38,369 nucleotides of DNA from an uncultured Mycoplasmatales bacterium. GTDB lineage: Bacteria; Bacillota_I; Bacilli_A; UBA3375. Under the pieces are notes generated by a model. The model saw nothing but the letters and a program-made list of their open reading frames with translations. It had not been told where the DNA came from and ran no database searches. Within the stretch, counting starts at the first letter, position 1. Each line of letters opens with the position of its first letter. The DNA lies in NCBI GenBank assembly GCA_937936465.1, contig CALDDH010000014.1:1-38369 (forward strand), in the 5' to 3' direction. Below, piece by piece: positions 8,538 through 16,232 of the stretch. The position numbers and the translations under genes are program-made.

Positions 8538-8577
8538 TAAACTAATTAATTCAGATAATCATTTATTAATTAGTTTA
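8538..8577 (-). terminator. Long hairpin after the PEBP gene, possible terminator
   Basis: Thirteen-base perfect arms TAAACTAATTAAT / ATTAATTAGTTTA enclose a 14-base loop, 17 bases after the stop of the 8594 gene. The T-tract is poor, so it may instead stabilise the transcript 3' end. Confidence 0.45.
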
Positions 8578-8593
8578 TGTTATACTCTTTTGT

Positions 8594-9115
8594 TTATTTT
8601 TTTGCTAATATTTTTACTTGTGTAAATGAATAATTGACTTTCTCCAATTCATCAATTAATTCATTGTAGTAAAAACTGTTGTTTAAATTTAATTTTTCAT
8701 TGTGTGCATATACTATCAAAGTGTATGTATGATCTTTATCAGGTGGCGTTGGTCCACCATAATTGGATATTATTCTTGAATCTGTTAAATTTGTACATGG
8801 CCCAGCAAATGAATTTATTCCCCCTAAGTAAACCTTATTGCTCTCAAGTAAATTTTCAGGAATTAAACACTGGTTATCTTTTACTTCATAATTTGCAACT
8901 AACCAATGCACCCAAGAAAACTGAACAACAGGATTAGAATCATAATCAATTAAAATCCATGATATAAAATTATACTCTTTGTCAATTTCCTGAACTAGAA
9001 ATGGAAAATTTATATATGGTATACCATCAATCTTTTGGTCTTCATTAGCATATTTACTATACTTATCACATAAGTATCTATCTGTATATATATCTTTACT
9101 TAATTTAATAATCAT
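8594..9115 (-). CDS. YbhB/YbcL-family PEBP-like protein
   Basis: This 173-residue member of the phosphatidylethanolamine-binding / Raf-kinase-inhibitor-like family is probably cytosolic. The ligand-pocket landmarks are visible: WILIDYDSNPVVQFSWVHWLVANY (read in part; the conserved D-x-D/H-W strand), then NSFAGPCTN and YGGPTPPDKDHTYTLIVYA, the family's YxGPxPPxGxHxY signature. Bacterial YbhB proteins have no settled function. No signal peptide is seen. It is monocistronic, with GGGGGATA ahead of ATG 9115. Confidence 0.85.
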   Translation of the reverse strand: MIIKLSKDIYTDRYLCDKYSKYANEDQKIDGIPYINFPFLVQEIDKEYNFISWILIDYDSNPVVQFSWVHWLVANYEVKDNQCLIPENLLESNKVYLGGINSFAGPCTNLTDSRIISNYGGPTPPDKDHTYTLIVYAHNEKLNLNNSFYYNELIDELEKVNYSFTQVKILAKK

Positions 9116-9173
9116 TTATCCCCCTTCATATTTTTATTTTATCAAGGATGATAATATATTGTTTGATGATTTG

Positions 9174-9207
9174 AAAAAATGCTTTTCTATTTTTGAAAAT
9201 AAGCATT
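9174..9207 (-). terminator. Terminator of the four-gene DRE-TIM/YrdC/MFS/LysR operon
   Basis: Arms AATGC+TTTTC and GAAAA+GCATT with a three-base bulge and seven-base loop are followed on minus by T residues. It lies 17 bases after the LysR stop. Confidence 0.6.
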
Positions 9208-9224
9208 ATAATAAAGTTATTTTC

Positions 9225-9935
9225 TTAATATTTATTATATACAAAAAAATTAATTTGCAGATCTTTAATAAGTTTAATATCAATCAGATCTTTATTGAGT
9301 GTATCAAAATTAAAAGTATATCCTCCCCCTTCATTTTGCCTAACCATTTTACAGATAGCAACAGATTGAGTAAGATAATTATCAATTTTAATATTTTTGT
9401 TTTCTAATTTTTTAGTTATCGGACAGCCAATTGCATTTGCTGATATTACTTTACTTGCTGAACCTTTTTTTCTAATAAAATATATATCTTTTTGTTTGAC
9501 TAAGCTTTTACTATTAAATTTAATCTCACTTTCATAATCAGATGAGACAATAATCTTATCTAAGATACCTGACTTATAGTCTTCAATTAAATCTTTGCAA
9601 TTCATATATTTATATTTATAACCATTTTCCAAATTAATTTTATCTTCAATTAAGTTTTCATCTATTCCGATTACTTTATTTTCTCGATGAACAATTTTTT
9701 GCATTTGCTTTAATGGTCCTTGTATTTGATCAAGTATTTGATACCCCTCATCACTTAATAAATACTCGCTACTTTTTATATAAAGCTGAATTTTAAGTTT
9801 TTTTTCATAGTATGTGATCATTTTCGAAACTTTGGAAATACTACAATATATTTTACCTGATAATTCTGATATAGTTTTAGATCTTTTCATATTATACAAC
9901 AATATATATAACTCTTCATAATCCAGCCTGGCCAC
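9225..9935 (-). CDS. Short, divergent LysR-type transcriptional regulator
   Basis: The protein has 236 residues against about 300 usual. The N-terminal 65 residues follow the LysR winged-helix pattern: TISELSGKIYCSISKVSKMI, YYEKKLKIQLYIKSS, then LLSDEGYQIL, matching the familiar A-A-x-x-S-Q-x-x-L-E-x-x-L-G-x-x-L-F...L-T-x-x-G. A linker helix (DQIQGPLKQMQKI) follows, then a reduced effector-binding domain of about 150 residues. It is the last gene of the operon, 20 bases after the MFS stop, which suggests autoregulation of the operon. The effector is unknown. Most LysR regulators are divergently transcribed from their targets, so a downstream in-operon position is less common. Confidence 0.75.
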   Translation of the reverse strand: MARLDYEELYILLYNMKRSKTISELSGKIYCSISKVSKMITYYEKKLKIQLYIKSSEYLLSDEGYQILDQIQGPLKQMQKIVHRENKVIGIDENLIEDKINLENGYKYKYMNCKDLIEDYKSGILDKIIVSSDYESEIKFNSKSLVKQKDIYFIRKKGSASKVISANAIGCPITKKLENKNIKIDNYLTQSVAICKMVRQNEGGGYTFNFDTLNKDLIDIKLIKDLQINFFVYNKY

Positions 9936-9955
9936 AATACACTCCTTCTATTAAT

Positions 9956-10951
9956 CTATTTTTTTAATAATATTATAACTAAAATAATTATATTTACAAT
10001 GAAATACATTGTTTCCATTGTATTAAAATGGCTAGGTGATCTTATTTTTTCCATTGCAAGTGGCCTCACTAGTCCGACACCAATTCCAAAAAAGATTAAA
10101 CCAATTGCAATTGATATTAAACTATTTAGTGCTATAAATATAATTCCGAATAAAATTAATAATAATGAAATAGTAACTTTGAAAAGATATGTTTTATTGA
10201 TTTTTAAATAATATTTAGATGAAACAAAACCTGCTAACGTATACATAGAAAGTATTAATACAAATATTATTGGGCTGATATTTTTCTCTAGTAGTAAAAA
10301 TGGGATAACTGCAATAAATAAAGTAAGAACTATCCCTCTTGAAAGACCATAATAGATGATCGGCAGATAATTCTTTGATAGATCACTACTTTCTTTTTTG
10401 GCTTCAATCTTAACGCTATATTGATCTCTATTTCTAATAGTTATCCAGATGATTAAAAGGGCTCCTAGTAATGATAATATAAAGGGAAATACTATATTAA
10501 TGCTATATACTATACCACCGATGATCGCTGATATTAATAAACTTAAAAACATATAAGAATTAGTCGAAGCTTGCACATGCATGCGTATTTTACCTTGATA
10601 TTTTTGATTGATCATCAACGTATCGACACCAATTTGCAGTGAATAACTTAAACTTAGTAATATTTGACCAATAATTAAAAAGATAATATTATTATTTAAA
10701 AAGATAAAGCATAATAATCCAATGATTTTAAATAATTCAGATGCATATACTTTTTTTTTCAAATTAGTAAAATTGGTTATTTTATTTTTAAATATTAAGA
10801 ATATAAAACTAGTTAAACTATAAACTAGTATTAAAAAGATAATTTCTTTAAATTTATAACCTAAATTACTAAAGAACAATACTAATAGTGGCAAGTGGAA
10901 ATATGCCCGACTTAAGATCCGATAATACTTTATATACTTTTCAGTATTCAT
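9956..10951 (-). CDS. MFS-like transporter (short)
   Basis: The 331-residue, very hydrophobic protein has about ten or eleven membrane segments spread along its whole length (for example IGLLCFIFLNNNIIFLIIG and FPFILSLLGALLIIWITI), with a central hydrophilic loop near RNRDQYSVKIEAKKESSDLS that divides two halves as in the major facilitator superfamily. It is shorter than typical 380-450-residue members, so one or two helices are probably missing. The ATG overlaps the YrdC gene end by 11 bases (ATGAATACTGA), indicating translational coupling. By context it may export or import the compound handled by the two upstream enzymes; that is inference. Confidence 0.7.
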   Translation of the reverse strand: MNTEKYIKYYRILSRAYFHLPLLVLFFSNLGYKFKEIIFLILVYSLTSFIFLIFKNKITNFTNLKKKVYASELFKIIGLLCFIFLNNNIIFLIIGQILLSLSYSLQIGVDTLMINQKYQGKIRMHVQASTNSYMFLSLLISAIIGGIVYSINIVFPFILSLLGALLIIWITIRNRDQYSVKIEAKKESSDLSKNYLPIIYYGLSRGIVLTLFIAVIPFLLLEKNISPIIFVLILSMYTLAGFVSSKYYLKINKTYLFKVTISLLLILFGIIFIALNSLISIAIGLIFFGIGVGLVRPLAMEKIRSPSHFNTMETMYFIVNIIILVIILLKK

Positions 10952-11588
10952 ATTGATAGCCTTTTTGATCTAAGGTCTTTAAAATATCTACTATTTTTAT
11001 ATCTCCTTCACGGATTAAAATTATTTTATTATTTTCTATTTTAATAATCGTGCTTGATTGCGTATTATCATTTTGAACATCTTCAATATAATATGATAAT
11101 TTACCGTGCATTTGATTAATTAACATATGCTCTGTTACTAACTGCGTATCTGCTGTTCCAGAAATATTAGCTGAAGTTATAGCAACAGGTGAATTTAAGT
11201 ATTTAACAACTCTTCGCCAATTAGGATTTCTAACGCTCCCAAAAGCAATGCTATTTGATCCATTTAATATTAAATCAAACTTACTTGTATTTTTATTCAA
11301 TATTATATTAAGCGGACCTGGCAAGTAGTTATTAATAATTACTTTTAAAATATCCCTATTATAATCTTTTGCATACTTATATATTACACTTGGATCATAG
11401 AAAAATAAAGATAGTGGTTTATCAAAGCTTCTATGCTTATATTCAAATACCCTTTTGATTGCTTCCTGATTAAATGGGTCACATAAAAAATTATAATTTG
11501 TATCGGTTGGAATAGCTATTGGTTTACCATTTTCAAAATCTGATTTAAGTTGCTTTAATACATTTTTATTAATACTTAATTTTTTCAT
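10941..11588 (-). CDS. YrdC/Sua5-domain protein (TsaC-like)
   Basis: YrdC proteins bind ATP, bicarbonate and threonine to make threonylcarbamoyl-AMP for tRNA t6A, or carbamoyl-adenylate in specialised pathways. Visible features are PTDTNYNFLCD (usual PTDTxYGL, here with N-F), the K-x-R strand KHRSFDKPLSLF, LPGPLNIIL and the nucleotide site SPVAITSANISG. I start it at ATG 11588, with GAGGAG four bases upstream, giving 215 residues. It overlaps the DRE-TIM gene by 20 bases and the transporter by 11. It may be the housekeeping TsaC placed in this operon, or a dedicated biosynthetic copy; the altered YGL motif and the gene company keep the second option open. It ends in TGA. Confidence 0.8.
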   Translation of the reverse strand: MKKLSINKNVLKQLKSDFENGKPIAIPTDTNYNFLCDPFNQEAIKRVFEYKHRSFDKPLSLFFYDPSVIYKYAKDYNRDILKVIINNYLPGPLNIILNKNTSKFDLILNGSNSIAFGSVRNPNWRRVVKYLNSPVAITSANISGTADTQLVTEHMLINQMHGKLSYYIEDVQNDNTQSSTIIKIENNKIILIREGDIKIVDILKTLDQKGYQYEY

Positions 11589-12681
11589 TATTCTCCTCAT
11601 TTATGATATATAATTTTTTTATTTTCTCATTATCTAAATTAAGATATTTATTGACATTTCTATAAAAAGATACAAAATCATCACTGTTATAATAATCTTT
11701 AATTATTTCTTTGGAAGATAAGGGGTTAAGTGGCATTTCATATTCTAACCCCTTAACAAAACTATATAAGCCCTTACTTTTAATTTCTGCATTTTGATGA
11801 ATACCCGAAGTGTGTTTATTATAACCCTCACCAATTAAAACACTATTAAAGCCAGTAGATATATTATAAATTGTACTAAGTTCTTTAAGTGTCTTAATTA
11901 AATTATCAATATTATAATTAGATTGATATTTTTGATTTGAAATTAGCATCATTTGCTCTAGCGCAACGTTACCTGCCCTTTCACCAATACCTAAAAAACA
12001 CCCTTCAACCTTTTTAATTCCAGCTTCAATTGCAAATATTGTATTTGCAGTAGCTAACCCTAAATCGTTATGACAATGAACCCCAAATTGTTGTTTAGGG
12101 TAATTATCTATATACCATTTTACAAGCTCAAAGATTTCACCAGGCAGCATTTGTCCCTTTGTATCTGCTAGAATAATATAATCAAAATTTTGATGATTTA
12201 TATCTAATATAATTTTCATAAACTCTTGCGCATCATGTAATGAAACAGAAGTTACATCTTCTAATATAATTTGAATTGAATTATATAAACTTTTGAAATT
12301 AGATTCACATAGTTGATTTATTTTTTGACAATACTCTAACCGATTAGAATTGATCTTATATTGAAAATGAATTTTAGAAAATGGAAATAATATTTTTATA
12401 TTAACACACTTTTTATTAGTAATTTTATCAAGAAATTTAATATATTTATCAGTTAAGATCACAAGCAAAGTAATTGTTTTATTAATTTTATTTACTTGGA
12501 TATAATCAATACATTCATTTAGAAAATTAAGGTCACTTATGTCATCTAGCATCCTAAACTCTATGCTATTAACTTCTGTATTCATCAGTATTTTAAATAT
12601 TTCCTGTTGTTTATTATAAGTTTTAGGAATATTTAATTGTTGCATCCCATCACGTAATGACAGGTCCTCAATTTTAATCAT
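11569..12681 (-). CDS. DRE-TIM metallolyase, isopropylmalate/homocitrate-synthase-like
   Basis: These 370 residues form a TIM barrel of the HMGL-like family, which condenses an acyl-CoA (usually acetyl-CoA) with a 2-oxo acid. The motifs in order are LRDGMQQ (DRE-type loop, about 9-15), LEDVTSV, ADTKGQMLPGEI, the metal ligands HCHNDLGLATAN, then LGIGERAGNVALEQ and the post-barrel KHTSGIHQNAEIK helix typical of LeuA/NifV/homocitrate synthases. There is no C-terminal regulatory LeuA domain, so leucine feedback is not expected. No other leucine or lysine pathway gene is nearby. It leads a four-gene overlapping operon from an extended -10 promoter. The exact substrate cannot be told; homocitrate-, citramalate- or Re-citrate-synthase-like reactions are all possible. 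Confidence 0.8.
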   Translation of the reverse strand: MIKIEDLSLRDGMQQLNIPKTYNKQQEIFKILMNTEVNSIEFRMLDDISDLNFLNECIDYIQVNKINKTITLLVILTDKYIKFLDKITNKKCVNIKILFPFSKIHFQYKINSNRLEYCQKINQLCESNFKSLYNSIQIILEDVTSVSLHDAQEFMKIILDINHQNFDYIILADTKGQMLPGEIFELVKWYIDNYPKQQFGVHCHNDLGLATANTIFAIEAGIKKVEGCFLGIGERAGNVALEQMMLISNQKYQSNYNIDNLIKTLKELSTIYNISTGFNSVLIGEGYNKHTSGIHQNAEIKSKGLYSFVKGLEYEMPLNPLSSKEIIKDYYNSDDFVSFYRNVNKYLNLDNEKIKKLYIINEENNEKIKY

Positions 12682-12715
12682 TATATGCCCCTATCAAACT
12701 CTATTTAATATAATT

Positions 12716-12724
12716 ATTATAGCA
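12716..12724 (-). promoter_or_regulatory. Extended -10 promoter of the four-gene operon
   Basis: On minus the sequence reads TGCTATAAT, about 35 bases upstream of ATG 12681. No good -35 is visible, as is usual for extended -10 promoters or activator-dependent ones. Confidence 0.55.
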
Positions 12725-12763
12725 AAAATCAGGCAATCATCTTTTTCTTGAATGGAAAGTCTC

Positions 12764-12780
12764 TTTTCTATTTTAGAAAA
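12764..12780. promoter_or_regulatory. Inverted repeat upstream of the operon, candidate LysR operator
   Basis: TTTTCTA-TTT-TAGAAAA is a perfect 7-3-7 inverted repeat centred about 54 bases upstream of the -10, where LysR-type activators usually bind. The operon encodes its own LysR protein. Direct binding is inference. Confidence 0.35.
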
Positions 12781-12842
12781 AAGTTTAATTAATTATTAGA
12801 TTAAATTGATGTTAGTTAGATTAATTTAAAGTGAAAGTTTAA

Positions 12843-12879
12843 AAAAACATAAATCTTAGATTAAAAGATTTATGTTTTT
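12843..12879. terminator. Strong bidirectional terminator after the Fic/Doc gene
   Basis: Perfect 15-base arms (AAAAACATAAATCTT and its complement) with a seven-base loop carry T-runs on both strands. On minus it closes the toxin transcript, whose stop is at 12896. Confidence 0.8.
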
Positions 12880-12895
12880 TATTAAGTTATAATAT

Positions 12896-13267
12896 TTAAT
12901 TAAATGTTTCCTGTTCAATCAAATTATATATTTGTAATTTGAAATCTTCTTTAGATATTTCATTTTTTATAAATAAAATTTGATAATCAACTAATAATTG
13001 ATCATCAACAATATAATAATCTAATACATTTAATAAAATTTCAAATAAACCTAAGCTTGTTCTTTTATTACCATCATAGAATACATGACACCTTTGAAGT
13101 GAAATATATACTTCAACAATAAATTCTAAAGTACTATTATAATAATTCTTTTTAGAAATAATTGCTTCAAATGTTCCTAAATCTTTGAATTCACCTGACT
13201 AAAGACCTGAATTTTGTTTGTTTATTTGTTTAGCTTTTATTACCAATTCATTTATTAAGTTTTGCAT
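12896..13267 (-). pseudogene. Fic/Doc-family toxin interrupted by an amber codon
   Basis: Read from ATG 13267 to TAA 12896 the frame has 123 residues and a perfect Fic active-site motif HVFYDGNKRTS (HxFx[D/E]GNxR), followed by Doc-like helices (ISKEDFKLQIYNLI). Doc proteins phosphorylate EF-Tu and other Fic enzymes AMPylate targets. The sole lesion is TAG at codon 23 (13199-13201), in the segment NSGL*SGEFKDLGTFEAII that matches the GGL...EAII start of Doc. No start codon follows closely enough to restore the product. The upstream antitoxin-like gene overlaps it by 20 bases, a typical toxin-antitoxin layout. An inactivated toxin is the simplest reading; readthrough or a sequencing error are alternatives. 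Confidence 0.8.
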
Positions 13268-13415
13268 TTTCTTTGGCCTCTTCTAATTGCTTTAATCTTA
13301 ATTCTTTATTAACTATATAATTTCCTTTGTCATATTCTTCTAAATTTTTATATGCTATTTTAACTTTAGACGATGCATTTATTATATCTCTTTGTTTTAT
13401 TTTAGTTAAATCCAT
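13248..13415 (-). CDS. Small putative antitoxin upstream of the Fic/Doc toxin
   Basis: This 55-residue highly charged protein (starts MDLTKIKQRDIINASSK, ends in TGA) has GAAAGGA ahead of its ATG. It overlaps the toxin frame by 20 bases. It does not look like Phd and I see no clear (S/T)xxxE(G/N) inhibitory motif of Fic antitoxins, so the antitoxin role rests on position, size and the palindrome over its -10. The helical, Lys/Glu-rich C-terminus could wrap the toxin as Phd does. The gene itself is intact although the toxin is broken. Confidence 0.55.
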   Translation of the reverse strand: MDLTKIKQRDIINASSKVKIAYKNLEEYDKGNYIVNKELRLKQLEEAKENAKLNK

Positions 13416-13450
13416 TTTTTCCTTTCTGATAACTTAAATTTTATATTAAT

Positions 13451-13467
13451 ATTATATCCTGATATAA
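13451..13467. promoter_or_regulatory. Palindromic operator over the -10 of the toxin-antitoxin operon
   Basis: TTATATC-CT-GATATAA (13452-13467) is a perfect 7-2-7 inverted repeat that overlaps a minus-strand -10 TATAAT (13451-13456), about 36 bases before the antitoxin ATG. Autorepression by the antitoxin is the usual reason for such a site. Confidence 0.5.
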
Positions 13468-13492
13468 AGTTTATATTTTGTAGTTACATTAT

Positions 13493-15667
13493 TTAGGAAA
13501 TATCAAAATCAAATGATAATATATTTCTTGTTAACTGATTATTTGGATGTGATAAATAATTTTTTTCATTTGATTTTTCATTTTTTAAAATAATTTTTGC
13601 TAATTGGTTAAGTATATCAAACTCAAGAGTGCTTTCATATTTGTTTTTCAATAAATTTAATTTTATATTGTCATCAAAATTAAATCTATCAAAATTAAGG
13701 TTAAATGGTAGTTTTAAAATTCCCATCGCTTCATTAAATTTTATATATATTTCTTTGACTTCTAAAACACTTATTTCTTTTTCTCCTTTAATACTGGAAA
13801 TTTCATTACTTACTTTTTGAAGTGTATCTTTTTCTTCACACACTATAAAATTTAAATTTAGTAATTCCTGAATTATATGTTCTGGCATCGTAAATTTATT
13901 ATTTACCCCTTGTAATCTTGCAACTAAGTCTAAATTATGCCTAAATATTTTGAATACTAATGGTACCGTTAAAATAAATTCTTCAGCAGTTTTTATTTTT
14001 GTTACTATATTATTCAAAAAGCTAATATCATCTATCTTTAAAAAATCTATGTCTTGTTTTTTTAATTTACCATTTTTAAACATTTTATAAAAAATAAAAT
14101 TTTCTTCACTTAATTTTTTTTTTGCACTTGTTTGAATATACAAGTAATGAATATCATGAGATAAAATTATTAATTTTGCATTTGTTTCTTCAAGCTTTTT
14201 GTTTATTAATTCAATCACATTATCTTTAAAATTAAAATATGTTTGGATGTCTAAAGTTACAACAGGATCATCAAATATTATAATTTTATTATTCATATCA
14301 CCTTTATATAATTTAGTTAAAAAAATACCTAGTGCTAATTTATGTTTTTCTCCATCACTAATTTGAGATATCTTTTTATTGTTTATCTTCAATTCAATTC
14401 GTTTTTTCCCATTTTGATTTAAAGGTTTTAATACTATTTTTTCTGTAAGCCCCAGACTATTAATATGTTCATTAATTTGTAATATATCATTCTCAATTAA
14501 TAAATTATATTTAACATCTATGCTGTCTTTTAAATCCCTTATTTTTTCTACATTTATTTTATTTTCTATTTTATAGTTAATATATGTTTCAAGTTGAGAT
14601 ATTGTATGATATTTTATTAGTTCTTTATCTAATGTTATTAATGAATTATCTTCTAATTCAAATTTTATTTTTGTTATTTTTTTTTCATCATACACTTTTT
14701 CAATTTTCTCTATATTATTTAATATCACTTTTAATTCAATTGATAATTGATTTAATGATTCTAATTCTTTAGTTAATCCTAATTTTAAATTCTTATAATT
14801 TTCCTGATTTGTTACTAATTCTATATTGTTAATAACATATCTTATATCATTTTTTATTTTTTCTAATGCAATTATTGATTTATCTTTATAATATTTTTTA
14901 ATTTGAATATATTTTTCTCCAAGTTTTCCATTACAAAATAAACATTCATGTTTATTTTCATGTATTTCTATTCCTGTTTTTTTCCATTCTTCAACATTGT
15001 TTTTTTCTAACTTATAATTACTAATTTTTTTTATTTCACCTATTAAATTATTATATATTTCAATTCTATTATTAAAATCATGTATTTCATTTATAAATTT
15101 TCTTATTTTCTTGTTGTTCAATTCTTTTATAAAATTTTGTATAATATTATTGTTTTTTAATTTTTCAATCTCTTGTTCAAATTGTTTATCTGTTTTTATT
15201 GAACAACTATTTTTTTGATTAATAATATATTGTTCAAAAAATTTAGATGATATTACTTGATATTGTTTTTTTACTATTATATTTTTATCAATGTAATTTA
15301 TAATGTCTTTGTCTATATGTTGACTTAATATATTTACATATTTATTGTCAAATTCAACTTTACTAGTTTGTTTCTTTTCTCCTTCAATTTTTTCTAATTT
15401 TTTCCTTAGTACAATTGTATCTTCATCAATTACTAATAAATTTGTAAGTTGTTCTGTTGTTGATGCTGTTATTTGTTCACCATCTTCAGTTGTTATATAA
15501 ATATGTTTATTTATAAAGTCATTATTAAATGCAATCACTTCATAATCCTCTTTATATAATGTGCTTGATAAATTAGTTTTTCCAACTCCATTCTTACCAT
15601 ATATAAAGTATACTTTTTTATCTGCTTCTAATTTCAATTCATCATCATATTGATTAATATATTTCAT
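13493..15667 (-). CDS. AAA_13-family ATPase, PrrC/RloC-like, probable defence protein
   Basis: This is an ABC/SMC-type ATPase of 724 residues. Walker A GKNGVGKT is near residue 24. A long coiled-coil region (about 85-410) has a CLFCNGKL zinc-hook-like C-x2-C near residue 242. The signature SDGEKHKLALG, Walker B IIIFDDPVVTLD and the histidine of LIILSHD complete the ATPase. The C-terminal 200 residues are outside the ATPase; RFRHN-like residues (KIFRHNLDLVARL) might belong to an anticodon-nuclease/HEPN-type active site, but I cannot show that. RloC and PrrC cleave tRNA when phage disturb the cell. I choose ATG 15667 because GGGGTG precedes it; a GTG two codons upstream has no site. It lies 77 bases upstream of the toxin-antitoxin pair. 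Confidence 0.75.
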   Translation of the reverse strand: MKYINQYDDELKLEADKKVYFIYGKNGVGKTNLSSTLYKEDYEVIAFNNDFINKHIYITTEDGEQITASTTEQLTNLLVIDEDTIVLRKKLEKIEGEKKQTSKVEFDNKYVNILSQHIDKDIINYIDKNIIVKKQYQVISSKFFEQYIINQKNSCSIKTDKQFEQEIEKLKNNNIIQNFIKELNNKKIRKFINEIHDFNNRIEIYNNLIGEIKKISNYKLEKNNVEEWKKTGIEIHENKHECLFCNGKLGEKYIQIKKYYKDKSIIALEKIKNDIRYVINNIELVTNQENYKNLKLGLTKELESLNQLSIELKVILNNIEKIEKVYDEKKITKIKFELEDNSLITLDKELIKYHTISQLETYINYKIENKINVEKIRDLKDSIDVKYNLLIENDILQINEHINSLGLTEKIVLKPLNQNGKKRIELKINNKKISQISDGEKHKLALGIFLTKLYKGDMNNKIIIFDDPVVTLDIQTYFNFKDNVIELINKKLEETNAKLIILSHDIHYLYIQTSAKKKLSEENFIFYKMFKNGKLKKQDIDFLKIDDISFLNNIVTKIKTAEEFILTVPLVFKIFRHNLDLVARLQGVNNKFTMPEHIIQELLNLNFIVCEEKDTLQKVSNEISSIKGEKEISVLEVKEIYIKFNEAMGILKLPFNLNFDRFNFDDNIKLNLLKNKYESTLEFDILNQLAKIILKNEKSNEKNYLSHPNNQLTRNILSFDFDIS

Positions 15668-15715
15668 ATTCACCCCAATTTTAATTTACAAAACAATACT
15701 CACTTGTTTTACTTT

Positions 15716-15724
15716 ATTATATCA
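15716..15724 (-). promoter_or_regulatory. Extended -10 promoter of the AAA_13 gene
   Basis: TGATATAAT on minus lies about 48 bases upstream of ATG 15667, with no convincing -35. Confidence 0.5.
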
Positions 15725-15775
15725 CAACAAATATAATCAATTATATCTCTTTAAAATAATTTATCCAGAAAACAA

Positions 15776-15825
15776 ACAAAAAAAGAATACTTAAATCTTT
15801 AAATTAAAGAGTTAAATATTCTTTT
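15776..15825 (-). terminator. Terminator of the tRNA-Arg/Pro/Met transcript
   Basis: A long imperfect hairpin (AAAGAATA and TATTCTTT outer arms, CTTTA/TAAAG inner arms) is followed on minus by T residues, 10 bases after the tRNA-Met 3' end. Confidence 0.65.
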
Positions 15826-15834
15826 TGTATTTAA

Positions 15835-15911
15835 TGGTAGCGGCAGAGGGGATCGAACCCCCGACCTTACGGGTATGAACCGTATGCTCTAGCCAGCTGA
15901 GCTACACCGCC
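15835..15911 (-). tRNA. tRNA-Met (CAT), elongator type
   Basis: The 77-base cloverleaf starts GGCGGTGTAGCTCAG and has the anticodon loop TTCATAC, T-arm GGTTCGATCC and encoded CCA. The G1 acceptor end pairs, unlike initiator tRNA, and it closely resembles the elongator tRNA-Met of Bacillus. A tRNA-Ile2 (k2C) is the main alternative. Confidence 0.9.
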
Positions 15912-15925
15912 ATATATTATTAAAA

Positions 15926-16002
15926 TGGTCGGGAAGACAGGATTCGAACCTGCGACCCCTTGGTCCCAAACCAAGTGCTCTACCAAGCTGAGCCACTTCC
16001 CG
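15926..16002 (-). tRNA. tRNA-Pro (TGG)
   Basis: The 77-base cloverleaf starts CGGGAAGTGGCTCAG, has anticodon loop TTTGGGA (anticodon TGG) and an encoded CCA. It lies 14 bases from tRNA-Met and 10 from tRNA-Arg, in one transcript. Confidence 0.93.
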
Positions 16003-16012
16003 ATTTTAATGT

Positions 16013-16089
16013 TGGCGCGCCCGATAGGAGTCGAACCTACAACCCCTTGATCCGTAGTCAAGTACTCTATCCAATTGAGCTACGGGCGC
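16013..16089 (-). tRNA. tRNA-Arg (ACG)
   Basis: The 77-base cloverleaf starts GCGCCCGTAGCTCAA, has anticodon loop CTACGGA (ACG, read as ICG after editing) and an encoded CCA. It is the first tRNA of the three-gene minus-strand transcript. Confidence 0.93.
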
Positions 16090-16127
16090 AAAGTTAATCG
16101 TATTTTTTAAAAAATACTACAACAAGT

Positions 16128-16156
16128 ATGATATCATAATTATTTGATTATGTCAA
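16128..16156 (-). promoter_or_regulatory. Promoter of the three-tRNA operon
   Basis: TTGACA (16151-16156) and TATCAT (16128-16133) with a 17-base spacer and a TG extension, 39 bases before tRNA-Arg. Confidence 0.7.
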
Positions 16157-16189
16157 TATTGATCATCCATTTAATCAATCATTTTTAAC

Positions 16190-16218
16190 TTGTTATTAAT
16201 TTTGTTTTATGCTATAAT
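16190..16218 (+). promoter_or_regulatory. Promoter of tRNA-Ser
   Basis: TTGTTA (16190-16195), a 17-base spacer and TATAAT (16213-16218) preceded by TGC, 14 bases before the tRNA. Confidence 0.75.
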
Positions 16219-16232
16219 AACAAGGTAGGAAT

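Noticed and set aside
15867-16061. Open frame across the tRNA genes
   Set aside because: It lies inside tRNA-Met, tRNA-Pro and tRNA-Arg and has no ribosome site; it is not a gene.
16099-16116. Perfect palindrome GTATTTTTTAAAAAATAC upstream of tRNA-Arg
   Set aside because: It lies between the promoter and the tRNA 5' end and is only A/T-rich self-complementarity; no function can be supported.
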